Source of the DNA: an uncultured Flavobacteriaceae bacterium
GTDB taxonomy: Bacteria > Bacteroidota > Bacteroidia > Flavobacteriales > Flavobacteriaceae
NCBI GenBank assembly: GCA_947489085.1
Contig: CANLCJ010000001.1
Coordinates: forward strand, 145,155-209,154
DNA length: 64,000 bases
Direction: 5' to 3'
The position numbers and the translations under genes were made by a program. Positions within the stretch are counted from its first letter, which is position 1. Each line of letters starts with the position of its first letter. Positions 42,768-50,969 of the stretch are shown here, piece by piece. The notes beneath the pieces are model-generated. The model was not told where the DNA came from. It searched no databases and worked only from the letters and a program-made list of their open reading frames with translations.

Positions 42768-43715
42768 ATGGATACCAAATTGACACAGCTTTTAGGAATT
42801 ACCTACCCCATAATACAAGCACCTATGTTTTTGGTGTCTAACGTAGATATGGTAAAAGAGGCGATGCAAAGTGGTATTGCGGGCTGTATACCGGCGTTAA
42901 ATTACAGAACTTTAGAAGAGCTAAGAGTGGCACTTAAAACGCTTAAAACTTTAAAGCCAGAACATGGCGCTTATGGCTTTAATCTAATAGTTAACAAATC
43001 TAACATTAAGTACAAAGATCAACTTGATGTTATTTGCGAGGAAGGTTGCGATTTTATCATTACTTCTTTAGGGAATCCTAAAGAAACAATAGAGAAAGCA
43101 CATGCGGTGGGCATAAAGGTGTTTTGCGATGTTACCGATTTAATGTTTGCCAAAAAGGTAGAAACATTGGGTGCAGATGCCATAATAGCGGTTAATAACG
43201 AAGCTGGCGGGCATCGTGGTAAAATAGCCCCTCAAGATTTAATACAGACATTAAGTAAAGCATGTAATGTGCCTGTTATATCTGCTGGAGGAGTAGGGCA
43301 CAAAGCAGATATAGACAAAATGCTAAGTTATGGCGCAGAAGGTGTTTCTGTGGGTAGTCCGTTTATAGCATCTGTAGAAGCTAAGGTAACGGAAGACTAC
43401 AAGCAAGCTTGTGTGGATTACGGTGCTAAAGATATTGTAATGACGGAGCGTATCTCTGGAACACCTTGCACGGTTATAAATACACCTTACGTGCAAAAGG
43501 TGGGAACGCAACAAACTTGGATAGAATCTATTTTAAATAAAAATAGAACATTAAAAAAGTGGGTTAAAATGATTCGTTTTGCTATTGGTATGAATGCCAC
43601 CAAAAATGCAGCAACTAAAGTTACTTATAAAACGGTATGGGTTGCAGGCCCCAGTATAGAACATACTAAAGCCATTCTTCCAGTTAAAACCATAGTAGAA
43701 CGTCTGGTACGTTAA
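42768..43715 (+). CDS. Nitronate monooxygenase / NAD(P)H-dependent flavin oxidoreductase family
   Basis: 315 residues, TIM barrel with FMN site. Seen: IIQAPMFLVSNVDMV, NNEAGGHRGKIAP with the conserved His, PVISAGGVGHKADI and GAEGVSVGSPFIAS, the phosphate-binding end. The family oxidises nitronates such as propionate-3-nitronate, or reduces enoyl/quinone substrates with NAD(P)H. The last 70 residues (WIESILNKNRTLKKWVKMI) differ from classic nitronate monooxygenases. A perfect palindrome in its promoter suggests that it is induced by some compound. Confidence 0.9.
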   Translation: MDTKLTQLLGITYPIIQAPMFLVSNVDMVKEAMQSGIAGCIPALNYRTLEELRVALKTLKTLKPEHGAYGFNLIVNKSNIKYKDQLDVICEEGCDFIITSLGNPKETIEKAHAVGIKVFCDVTDLMFAKKVETLGADAIIAVNNEAGGHRGKIAPQDLIQTLSKACNVPVISAGGVGHKADIDKMLSYGAEGVSVGSPFIASVEAKVTEDYKQACVDYGAKDIVMTERISGTPCTVINTPYVQKVGTQQTWIESILNKNRTLKKWVKMIRFAIGMNATKNAATKVTYKTVWVAGPSIEHTKAILPVKTIVERLVR

Positions 43716-43735
43716 TATTTACGGTAGCATTAGCG

Positions 43736-44773
43736 TTACTCTTGGGTTATAATTTCAACCTCAAAAAGTTTGTCCCAATATTTACCAGTTACAAAAATTG
43801 TTTTGGTATCAGGATTGTAGGCTATACCGTTTAGTACATCCAATTTGTCGTGTTGCGTTACTTTACCTTTAAGCGGAGTAAAATCTATTACACCTTCTAT
43901 AGCGCCATTTTTTGGGTTTATTATAGCAACACCATTTTTTTGATATCTATTGGCGTATATTTTACCATTTATCCACTCCATCTCGTTAATTTCGGTAATC
44001 TTGCCTTTATGCGTGTAGGCTTGTATTTTAGAAGTTTCAGCAAGCGTTTCTGGGTCGAGTAACCAGATATTTTCTGTACCATCACTTTTATAAATGTGAG
44101 TGTCGTTATGGGTTAAACCCCAGCCTTCTTTACTTTTTCCATATTTAAAACTGCTTAACTTCTCTAAAGAAGCAGCATCGTACACAAAGCCTGTACCTTT
44201 TTGCCATGTAAGTTGGTATACTTTATCTTTAAAAACGGTTAATCCCTCTCCAAAATAGGCATCGGCCAGATCAATATTTTTTAATACTTCTCCTGTTTTG
44301 TAATTTATTTGTCTAAGTTTAGAGGCTTTGTACTGCCCTGTACTTTCATAGAGTATGCCGTTGTGAAATTCTAAACCTTGGGTATAAGATGTAATGTCGT
44401 GGGGGTATTCGTTTATTATTTTAAATTGAAACACTTTAGGAGTTGTAGCACTTAAAATAGTTATAGAAGACTGTACTGTTTGAGAAGTACCGTTAAAATA
44501 CACCTGAGCTTGCAACGGCTGTTTGCCCAGCTTATGTGCGTTTAAATCGTAACCTGTAGAGATGGACTTACCATCTAAAGTGTAACTTACCGAGTCTATA
44601 ACTTCATTTTTTTTATTGATAATATCTAATTCTAGGGCAGAAGCATTAGAAATATTTCCTTTTACAGCGTTAGTTTTTATGCTAAAAAGCGCTTTTTTTT
44701 CGTCCGATTTAGAACCGCAAGACGTAAGCGCCGCTAGTAAAAGTATGATGTTGAGTTGCTTAAGTAATTTCAT
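43736..44773 (-). CDS. Glutaminyl-peptide cyclotransferase (glutamine cyclotransferase), lipoprotein
   Basis: 345 residues. Lipobox LAALTSC with the Cys at 19, followed by GSKSDEKK. An Ig-like domain of about 70 residues precedes the catalytic five-bladed propeller (from about 115), with SYTQGLEFHNGILYESTGQY, the active-site Glu in FGEGLTVF, YQLTWQKG, and the Trp-rich EINEMEWINGKIYAN, as in plant-type glutamine cyclotransferases. It turns N-terminal Gln of peptides into pyroglutamate, probably at the periplasmic face of a membrane. T9SS cargo in this phylum often starts with Gln after signal cleavage, and several proteins in this window do (for example SQDF, AQTV), so these could be substrates (inference). 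Confidence 0.9.
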   Translation of the reverse strand: MKLLKQLNIILLLAALTSCGSKSDEKKALFSIKTNAVKGNISNASALELDIINKKNEVIDSVSYTLDGKSISTGYDLNAHKLGKQPLQAQVYFNGTSQTVQSSITILSATTPKVFQFKIINEYPHDITSYTQGLEFHNGILYESTGQYKASKLRQINYKTGEVLKNIDLADAYFGEGLTVFKDKVYQLTWQKGTGFVYDAASLEKLSSFKYGKSKEGWGLTHNDTHIYKSDGTENIWLLDPETLAETSKIQAYTHKGKITEINEMEWINGKIYANRYQKNGVAIINPKNGAIEGVIDFTPLKGKVTQHDKLDVLNGIAYNPDTKTIFVTGKYWDKLFEVEIITQE

Positions 44774-44827
44774 TAGTTGTCTAATTTTATACCGAATATA
44801 TTTATTTAAAATCGGTTAAAAAAATCA

Positions 44828-44857
44828 TTGTGGAATTTTTAAAAGATTGTATCTTTG
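44828..44857 (+). promoter_or_regulatory. Promoter of the SRP RNA
   Basis: TTG (44828-44830), 19 nt, TATCTTTG (44850-44857), a full Bacteroidota promoter; the RNA begins about 6 nt later at 44863. Confidence 0.85.
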
Positions 44858-44862
44858 CACCC

Positions 44863-44956
44863 GGCAAGTCCTACACAACTAGCTCCTGTAGAATCCTCCA
44901 GGGCGGGAACGCAGCAAAGGTATATGGTCGTAGCAGTGTGATGTAGGTAGCTTGCC
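44863..44956 (+). ncRNA. ffs: Signal recognition particle RNA, small bacterial type (4.5S)
   Basis: The ends GGCAAG (44863-44868) and CTTGCC (44951-44956) close the helix, and the inner part holds CCTCCAGGGCGGGAACGCAG followed by CAAAGG, the conserved tetraloop GGAA and asymmetric A-rich loop that bind Ffh. About 94 nt, as expected for the short SRP RNA. The closing stem followed by seven T also works as terminator (44957-44963). Confidence 0.95.
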
Positions 44957-45126
44957 TTTTTTTAAGAAAGCAAATGCTATTTAAAAGATAGCGTAACTAT
45001 AAAATAGAATTGATAAGATTTGTAACCTACTAAAGTTGCAAATCTTTTTTCGTTTTACACCTTTTTTTATTTATTTGCTGCTTTGCAGTTTACGGCAGTT
45101 AAAATAGCTAACTAATACAATTCAAT

Positions 45127-45933
45127 ATGGCATCTAAAGTAGTTTTAATAACGGGCGGTTCTTCGGGTATAGGTAAGTCTGTAGGGGCTTTTTTGTTCGA
45201 TAAAGGGTATACGGTATACGGTACAAGCCGAAATCCTAAAAAATACCCGCAAAGTCCATTTCCTTTACTGGCTTTAAATGTTAAAGACAATGCTAGTATT
45301 AGTGATGCCATTGCAAGTGTTATGGAAAAAGAAGGGCGTTTAGATGTGCTTATTAATAATGCAGGTGCGGGTATAACAGGGCCTTTAGAGGAAATTCCAG
45401 AAGCTGAAATGAAGGCTAATTTTGAAACTAATTTTTTTGGCCCCATAAATGTTATTAAGGCTGTTTTGCCACAAATGCGCACGCAAAACTCTGGATTAAT
45501 TATTAATGTAACTTCTATTGCTGGCTATATGGGCTTGCCATTTAGGGGAGTTTATAGTGCCAGTAAAGGGGCTTTAGAACTGGTAACCGAAGCCTTTAGA
45601 ATGGAGCTGAAAGCATTTGGTATAGAGATGTGTAATGTTGCACCAGGAGATTTTGCTACAAATATAGCTGCTGGAAGGTATCATGCGCCATTACAAGAAG
45701 ACTCGCCTTACCATGCGTCTTACAGTAAAAGTTTGGAGCTTATGGACAGCCATGTAGATTCTGGTAGCGACCCTAACATTATGGCAAAAGCTATTTTTGA
45801 TATTATAATGACTGAAAAGCCTAAAGGACATTACAAAATTGGTGCTTTTATGCAAAAATTTTCCATTGTATTAAAACGCATACTTCCAGATAAGGTTTAC
45901 GAAAAGTTACTAATGAATCATTATAAATTGTAA
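45127..45933 (+). CDS. SDR family oxidoreductase
   Basis: 268 residues, classical short-chain dehydrogenase. Cofactor motif ITGGSSGIGKSV at residues 8-19, LINNAGAG near 79-86, and the catalytic Tyr143-x3-Lys147 in YSASKGALE with the Ser in NVTSIAGYMG. Arg in GTSRNPKK after strand 2 suggests NADP(H). It reduces a carbonyl or oxidises an alcohol of unknown identity. The C-terminal 60 residues are longer than in FabG and basic. It lies alone after the SRP RNA. Confidence 0.92.
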   Translation: MASKVVLITGGSSGIGKSVGAFLFDKGYTVYGTSRNPKKYPQSPFPLLALNVKDNASISDAIASVMEKEGRLDVLINNAGAGITGPLEEIPEAEMKANFETNFFGPINVIKAVLPQMRTQNSGLIINVTSIAGYMGLPFRGVYSASKGALELVTEAFRMELKAFGIEMCNVAPGDFATNIAAGRYHAPLQEDSPYHASYSKSLELMDSHVDSGSDPNIMAKAIFDIIMTEKPKGHYKIGAFMQKFSIVLKRILPDKVYEKLLMNHYKL

Positions 45934-46085
45934 AGTTCTATCTGTACTTTTTTAATAGTTTTAAAGCTGTTTGTACATGCTAGTGCGTCTATAATTAAGG
46001 TCTTCGAAAACTTTTAGCAATTTTTTAGTAGATTTTACGAAAACTTAATTCTTCAAGCCTTATAATATTGTAAATTCGCTGCGTT

Positions 46086-46110
46086 AAGGATAGAAGCGGC
46101 ATCCTTTTTT
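46086..46110 (+). terminator. Terminator-like hairpin AAGGAT-loop-ATCCTT
   Basis: AAGGAT / ATCCTT with the loop AGAAGCGGC and a six-T tail. It lies 150 bp after the SDR stop and would end that transcript or a small RNA. The loop sequence looks familiar from other flavobacterial intergenic regions, but that is memory only. Confidence 0.6.
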
Positions 46111-46189
46111 GTTATAATTGCTTGGTTTTTAAGCTTGAATTCTGTTTAAGTCTGAAATTTTATAGCTGATAGACAACACAAAAAAGATA

Positions 46190-46245
46190 TAGCGTATAGC
46201 CTGACCCGATAGGGAAACGCCCCAATATTTTAGATATTTATAGGG
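46190..46245 (+). ncRNA. Candidate structured 5' leader upstream of the transaldolase gene
   Basis: GCGTATAGCCTGACCCGATA followed by GGGAAACGCCCC can fold as GCG/CGC enclosing CCC-GATA-GGG, and a second helix can form between GCCCC and AGGGGT around an AT-rich loop. It ends about 50 bp before the ATG. The C-rich run is shared by both helices, so they may compete. No known riboswitch class was matched. Confidence 0.35.
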
Positions 46246-46295
46246 GTTATAACAATAAACTTTTAAAACGTTTTAAGAATTAATACATACAATAC

Positions 46296-46949
46296 ATGAA
46301 ATTTTTTATTGATACTGCAAATTTAGACCAGATAAAGGAAGCTCAAGACATGGGGATTTTAGATGGTGTAACTACCAATCCATCTTTAATGGCTAAAGAG
46401 GGTATTACTGGACACGATAATATTATGAAACATTATGTTGACATTTGTAATATTGTTGAGGGTGACGTTAGTGCCGAGGTTATTGCTACAGATGTTGAAG
46501 GCATGATTAAAGAAGGCGAAGCATTAGCTGAATTACACGAGCAAATTGTGGTTAAATTACCTATGATTAAGGATGGTATTAAGGCGTGTAAATATTTTTC
46601 TAGCAAAGGTATTAAAACAAATGTTACACTTGTGTTTTCTCCAGGCCAGGCGTTATTAGCTGCTAAGGCTGGTGCAACGTACGTGTCTCCTTTTTTAGGA
46701 AGGTTGGATGATATTTCTACTGATGGTTTAAATTTGATATCTGAAATTCGTCATATCTACGATAACTACAGCTTTAAAACTCAAATTTTATCGGCTTCTG
46801 TGCGTCACACAATGCACGTTATCGATTGTGCTAAAATAGGATCGGACGTTATGACAGGACCTTTAAGTTCTATAGAAGGCTTATTAAGACACCCTTTAAC
46901 GGATAGTGGTTTAGCTAAGTTTTTAGAAGATTATAAAAAAGGAAACTAA
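46296..46949 (+). CDS. tal: Transaldolase, short (TalC/FSA-like) type
   Basis: 217 residues, the short decameric fold shared by transaldolases and fructose-6-phosphate aldolase. The Schiff-base Lys87 lies in [10 protein letters not shown], and [14 protein letters not shown] is the conserved start of the barrel. Compared with E. coli FSA (Lys85, Gln59, Tyr131) the matching positions, all shifted by two, are Lys87, Glu61 (SAEVIAT) and Phe133 (SPFLGR). Glu and Phe are the transaldolase choices, so the likely reaction is dihydroxyacetone transfer between sedoheptulose-7-P and glyceraldehyde-3-P in the pentose phosphate pathway. Preceded by a folded leader candidate; followed by a strong terminator. 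Confidence 0.92.
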   Translation: MKFFIDTANLDQIKEAQDMGILDGVTTNPSLMAKEGITGHDNIMKHYVDICNIVEGDVSAEVIATDVEGMIKEGEALAELHEQIVVKLPMIKDGIKACKYFSSKGIKTNVTLVFSPGQALLAAKAGATYVSPFLGRLDDISTDGLNLISEIRHIYDNYSFKTQILSASVRHTMHVIDCAKIGSDVMTGPLSSIEGLLRHPLTDSGLAKFLEDYKKGN

Positions 46950-46996
46950 TTTATATTACAGTACTTTTTTAATTAAATCACTCTAATAAGAATAAG

Positions 46997-47029
46997 AAAG
47001 CGCCAAAATTATTATAATTTTGGCGCTTT
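46997..47029. terminator. Bidirectional terminator between convergent genes
   Basis: Perfect 14-bp stem AAAGCGCCAAAATT / AATTTTGGCGCTTT around ATTAT, between the stop codons of the transaldolase gene (+) and the coiled-coil protein gene (-). Confidence 0.9.
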
Positions 47030-47052
47030 CTGGTTTCTAGAATTATTGCGTG

Positions 47053-47670
47053 TTATTTTTTCTGTTTGTTAATTTCGTCCTGCAATTGGCGTCTTACCTT
47101 TTGCTCTCGCTCTAAAGCTATTTTTCTGTGCTCTTCAAATTCCTCTTCAATTTCGGCAAGGTTTTGTTTAGCGCGTTTGGTAATAGTGTTACTATTTTTA
47201 AACTTGTATATAAAGAATAACAAAAATACAAATAGCGCTGCTATAATACTCCACATAAGGCTGTTGTAACCAGATTTACTCATGGGTATGCCAAACAGCG
47301 ACATGCTGTCTTTTTCTAAATTTGTACTGTCTAAATTATCCTGTGTAGCTGCTAGATTTGTTTTGAGTTTAGAAATCTCGTCCGATTGAGATGTTACAAC
47401 GGCTTGTGTTTGGCTTAAATCTTTACGTATTTTTACCAAAGAATCCCTTACATGTTTGCGTAATGTAAGTAACCATCCTGTTTTTACAGCTTCGTATGGT
47501 TGACCGTTTGTACCTTTAAAATTACCAGATTTCTTTAATAAAAATTCAAATTGATTGTCTATCGTGCCACTGTTTAGAGATAGGCTTTCCTGCTCTGTGG
47601 CATTTTGAGAAAACGATAGATTTAATAAAAATATAAATACTAGGGTTAGGGTGTATTTAAAGGAATTCAT
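47053..47670 (-). CDS. Signal-peptide, coiled-coil, single-TM protein of unknown function
   Basis: 205 residues. Signal peptide about 1-21 (ending SFSQ), then a conserved-looking NSGTIDNQFEFLLKKSGNFK segment, a periplasmic coiled coil (about 85-125, SQSDEISKLKTNLAATQDNL), a membrane helix about 138-158 (SIIAALFVFLLFFIYKFK) and a cytoplasmic, highly charged second coiled coil (AEIEEEFEEHRKIALEREQK). Related flavobacterial proteins have, as I recall, been labelled tRNA (guanine-N1)-methyltransferase, but nothing here resembles TrmD or any methyltransferase, so I do not use that name. Role unknown; it may bridge periplasm and cytosol. Confidence 0.8.
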   Translation of the reverse strand: MNSFKYTLTLVFIFLLNLSFSQNATEQESLSLNSGTIDNQFEFLLKKSGNFKGTNGQPYEAVKTGWLLTLRKHVRDSLVKIRKDLSQTQAVVTSQSDEISKLKTNLAATQDNLDSTNLEKDSMSLFGIPMSKSGYNSLMWSIIAALFVFLLFFIYKFKNSNTITKRAKQNLAEIEEEFEEHRKIALEREQKVRRQLQDEINKQKK

Positions 47671-48066
47671 CTAATTCTATTTTGAGGGTTTTAACTAGTA
47701 ATGCGAATGTATAAAATTAAGTTTAATAATCGATATAGCCTTGTAAATATGCTTAGTATTTTGGTGCTGGAACGTAACTTCCAAGTAAAGCAAAGATTTG
47801 CAGTTTGTTTTGTAAGCCTATTTGTTATAGTTTAAGTGCTAATATTAACACATACGACAAATAGATCTTTATGGACGTTTAAAACTTAAATTAGGGCAAA
47901 AGAAATTATAAGTATGCGAAATTTTTGGTTGTAAATCGTACCATTTGTAAATTATTAAAACGTTGGTGTTACTGGTAAGGCAAATAGGAGGTGTATAGGG
48001 TATAAAAAAAGCCGTCTTTACAGACAGCCTTTTCTACTATAGTTTCTTTACTTAAATAAACTAGGG
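47671..48066. other. 396-bp region between two minus-strand genes
   Basis: Holds the degP terminator at 48005-48033. The remaining 330 bp should carry the promoter of the coiled-coil gene; no good -7 box, ORF or repeat was seen. Confidence 0.5.
48005..48033 (-). terminator. Terminator after the DegP gene
   Basis: Arms AAAGCCGTCT and AGACAGCCTTTT (with one or two mismatches) around TTAC, with the T run on the minus strand, 33 bp past the degP stop. Confidence 0.7.
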
Positions 48067-49479
48067 TTACCTAAAATTAAAGCGTTCTTTTTCTCCATAC
48101 TTGTTTATAAGTTCAATACGTAAGGACTCGTTTTGAGATCTTTTTTTCAAAATTTCTTGTACATCGTCTACATTTGTAACTTCTTGGTCGTTTATAGCTG
48201 TAATAATGGCGCCTTTTTCAATACCATTTTTACCCCAGTAATCTTCGTATTTAGGATCGAATTGCGTTATTTTCACGCCACTCTTTATTTTAAGCTTTTT
48301 TAATTCTTTGGCAGTGGCATTTTTAATAATACCTACTGTGGGCAAGTTTGTGCTTATGTTTCTTATAAGCTTTACAGGAGTAGTTGTTATAGTGCCGTCT
48401 CTGGAATAGGTTACTTCTACAATATCTCCTGGACCTTTTGTGCGTAATAAGCCTTTAAGATCTGCAAACTTTAAGATTTTAACATTATTAATTTCCTTGA
48501 TAATGTCTCCTTCTTTTAAGCCAGCTTTCTTTGCTCCAGAATCTTCGTCTACACCACCAACATAAAAGCCTTGAGTATCGTCTATATCTATTTTTTCGGC
48601 GGTAGCGCTATTTAAGGCCACACCTTGAACCCCAAGAATACCATTTTGTACGTTACCAAATTCTATAATATCGTTAACTACTTTTCTGGCAATATTACTC
48701 GGTACAGCAAAAGAATAACCAACATAAGATCCTGTTTGAGAGGATATGGCTGTATTTATACCAATAAGCTCGCCATTTGTATTTACTAAAGCGCCACCAG
48801 AATTCCCAGGGTTTACAGCAGCATCGGTTTGTATAAAAGATTGTGTGTTATCTGGGTTACCAGATAAATCTCTAGCTTTTGCACTTATAATACCAGCTGT
48901 TACAGTAGAGGTTAAATTAAAAGGATTACCTACAGCGAGTACCCATTCTCCAATTTTAGCAGTATCAGAATCTCCAAAAGTTACCACTGGCAAATCTTCT
49001 TCTGCTTCAATTTTTAATAAAGCGATATCTGTTGTTGGGTCTGTACCAACAATTTCTGCCTTGTAGGTCTTATTATTATTAAGAGTTACAGATAATTCTT
49101 GAGATTTATCTACTACATGGTTATTGGTAATTATATAACCATCTGGCGTAATTATAACACCAGAACCTGTACCTAATTGTGCACGCTGTGGGCGTCTGCC
49201 AAGAAATAAATCTTCGAACGTCATTTGTCCTGCGCTAAGCGTAATATTTTTTACGTGTACTACAGCATTAACGGTATTCTCTGCTGCCTTAACAAAATCT
49301 GGATTTTCGTAGGCTTTGTATACCGCGTTTGTTGCTGCGGTTGGTATTAGAGATGATTTTTGTTCAGTAGTATCAACAACTATAGTAGTATCATCTTCTT
49401 CCAAAAATTGCTTGTAAGCTCCTAGAGATATTGCTCCACCAATGGCAGAGGCTAGTACCAAGGTTAAAATCTTCTTCAT
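48067..49479 (-). CDS. degP: DegP/Do-type serine endoprotease with two PDZ domains
   Basis: 470 residues. N-terminal signal or anchor helix (about 1-20), S1C protease domain with His in ITNNHVVD, Asp in PTTDIALLKI and Ser in NPGNSGGALVNT, then two PDZ domains at about 275-365 (GILGVQGV to DIVEVTYSRDG) and 380-465 (KSGVKITQFD to SLRIELINKYG). This is the Do-family layout: periplasmic chaperone-protease that degrades misfolded envelope proteins. The LA loop segment MTFEDLFLGRRPQ is short. The gene is divergent from dapF across 195 bp. Confidence 0.94.
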   Translation of the reverse strand: MKKILTLVLASAIGGAISLGAYKQFLEEDDTTIVVDTTEQKSSLIPTAATNAVYKAYENPDFVKAAENTVNAVVHVKNITLSAGQMTFEDLFLGRRPQRAQLGTGSGVIITPDGYIITNNHVVDKSQELSVTLNNNKTYKAEIVGTDPTTDIALLKIEAEEDLPVVTFGDSDTAKIGEWVLAVGNPFNLTSTVTAGIISAKARDLSGNPDNTQSFIQTDAAVNPGNSGGALVNTNGELIGINTAISSQTGSYVGYSFAVPSNIARKVVNDIIEFGNVQNGILGVQGVALNSATAEKIDIDDTQGFYVGGVDEDSGAKKAGLKEGDIIKEINNVKILKFADLKGLLRTKGPGDIVEVTYSRDGTITTTPVKLIRNISTNLPTVGIIKNATAKELKKLKIKSGVKITQFDPKYEDYWGKNGIEKGAIITAINDQEVTNVDDVQEILKKRSQNESLRIELINKYGEKERFNFR

Positions 49480-49655
49480 AAATGTTTAGTTTAAGATGTG
49501 TTATTAACGATTAAAATTAAGTATTTATTGAACATTCAATTCAACTTTAACGACGATTTAACACCCAAAATTACCTGCAAAATTTTAAATTCTAGACACT
49601 TGTTTTTTTTCAGTGCAGTCTAGCAATAAGCATTTATAAATCGCTTTACTATTCT

Positions 49656-49663
49656 TATATTTG
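49656..49663 (+). promoter_or_regulatory. -7 box of the dapF operon
   Basis: TATATTTG matches TAnnTTTG fully, 11 bp before the dapF ATG, which implies a very short leader. No TTTG at the -33 distance (TTTA is present). Confidence 0.45.
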
Positions 49664-49674
49664 CTTCCTATATT

Positions 49675-50448
49675 ATGCAACAGAAATTTTATAAATATCA
49701 AGGAACAGGAAACGATTTTGTGATGATTGATAATCGTCTACAAACGTTCGACAAAAACAATACCAAACTCGTGGCACACCTTTGCGACAGACGTTTTGGC
49801 ATAGGTGGTGATGGTTTAATTCTTTTAGAAAACCATGATACTTACGATTTTACGATGGTATATTACAATGCAGATGGTAACGAAAGTACCATGTGTGGTA
49901 ATGGTGGTAGGTGTTTGGTGGCTTTTGCAAGACAATTGGGCGTTATTAAAGATAATGCTGTTTTCGAAGCTGTAGATGGGTTACACCACGCTAAGATAAA
50001 TGGAGACATTGTAGAGCTGCAAATGCAAGATGTTACGCAAATAGAGACCTTTAAAAGCCATGTGTTTTTAGATACGGGTTCGCCCCATCATGTACAGTTT
50101 GAAGATGCTATTGCAGAATTTGATATAAAAACAGAGGGTGCTAAAATAAGATATGGTGCGCCATATAATGCAGAGGGTACCAATGTAAACTTTGTAAAGC
50201 AATTAGAAGCGGATGCATTTCGTGTGCGAACCTACGAAAGGGGCGTAGAGAATGAAACTTTGTCATGTGGCACAGGCGTTACTGCTGTAGCTATAGCAAT
50301 GCATGCTTTACAACATACACCTGCACAACGCATAAAACTGGAAGTAGAGGGCGGGCACTTAGAAGTGGCTTTCGATGTTGATTCGGGCACGTATAAAAAC
50401 GTATGGCTAGTAGGACCTGCAAAACTTGTTTTTGAAGGCGCAATATGA
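49675..50448 (+). CDS. dapF: Diaminopimelate epimerase
   Basis: 257 residues. It interconverts LL- and meso-diaminopimelate for lysine and peptidoglycan synthesis. Both catalytic Cys are seen: ESTMCGNGGRCLVAFAR and ETLSCGTGVTAVA; the N-terminus KYQGTGNDFVMIDN is typical. First gene of an operon in which each gene touches the next: dapF overlaps the GNAT gene by 4 bp (ATGA), and mltG and the DUF2279 gene follow without gaps. The cell-wall theme (dapF, mltG, and the SLT-fold protein at 53030) is shared. Confidence 0.96.
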   Translation: MQQKFYKYQGTGNDFVMIDNRLQTFDKNNTKLVAHLCDRRFGIGGDGLILLENHDTYDFTMVYYNADGNESTMCGNGGRCLVAFARQLGVIKDNAVFEAVDGLHHAKINGDIVELQMQDVTQIETFKSHVFLDTGSPHHVQFEDAIAEFDIKTEGAKIRYGAPYNAEGTNVNFVKQLEADAFRVRTYERGVENETLSCGTGVTAVAIAMHALQHTPAQRIKLEVEGGHLEVAFDVDSGTYKNVWLVGPAKLVFEGAI

Positions 50449-50969
50449 TAACCCTAAAAGGTGAACATATACAGTTACGCGCCTTAGAGCCTGAGGATTT
50501 AGAGTTTGTTCTAGATATCGAAAATGATGAAACATTATGGCATTTAAGCAATACGCAGGTGCCATTCTCTAAATTTATAATACGCGACTATATTGCGAAT
50601 GCACATAAAGATATTTATGAGGTAAAGCAATTGCGTTTAGTTATTGAAGATAAACAACAAAACCCTCTGGGGTTAATCGATATTTTTGATTTTGATTTTA
50701 AAAATAAAAGAGCAGGCGTTGGCGTTGTAATCAAAGATATTGCTAACAGAACAAAAGGGTTTGGAGAAGAAGCTTTAAGGTTGCTTATTGCTTATAGTTT
50801 TAAACATTTAAACCTACACCAACTTTACAGTAATATTGCCGAAACAAATACCGCAAGCTTGGGCTTATTTAAAAAACTGGGATTTTTAGAGGTAGGCTTA
50901 AAAAAAGACTGGAATTATACAAATGGCGTATATAATAGCGAATACACGCTGCAACTTATAAATTATTAA
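50445..50969 (+). CDS. GNAT family N-acetyltransferase
   Basis: 174 residues, acetyltransferase_3 (RimJ/RimL, SpeG-like) pattern: LRALEPEDLEFVLDIEND at the start, the acetyl-CoA loop region IANRTKGFGEEALRLLI (in place of the usual Q/RxxGxG/A), and LYSNIAETNTASLGLFKKLGF near the end. It acetylates an amino group of a small molecule or protein N-terminus, target unknown. It sits between dapF and mltG with a 4-bp overlap on one side and no gap on the other. Confidence 0.92.
   Translation: MITLKGEHIQLRALEPEDLEFVLDIENDETLWHLSNTQVPFSKFIIRDYIANAHKDIYEVKQLRLVIEDKQQNPLGLIDIFDFDFKNKRAGVGVVIKDIANRTKGFGEEALRLLIAYSFKHLNLHQLYSNIAETNTASLGLFKKLGFLEVGLKKDWNYTNGVYNSEYTLQLINY

Larger units (their letters stand above)
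45934..46295. other. 362-bp region with structured-RNA features before the transaldolase gene
   Basis: Contains the hairpin-terminator at 46086-46110 and, at 46190-46245, nested complementary pieces (GCG...CGC around CCC-GATA-GGG, then CCCC...GGGG). This looks like folded RNA rather than plain spacer; see the findings. Confidence 0.5.

Noticed and set aside
46190..46245. PreQ1 or other known riboswitch
   Set aside because: The conserved cores of the known classes that I can recall are not present, and the downstream gene does not fit.
46296..46949. Fructose-6-phosphate aldolase
   Set aside because: Glu61 and Phe133 are the transaldolase residues at the two deciding positions.
47053..47670. 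tRNA (guanine-N1)-methyltransferase label
   Set aside because: The protein is a signal-peptide, coiled-coil, single-TM protein with no SPOUT or Rossmann features.
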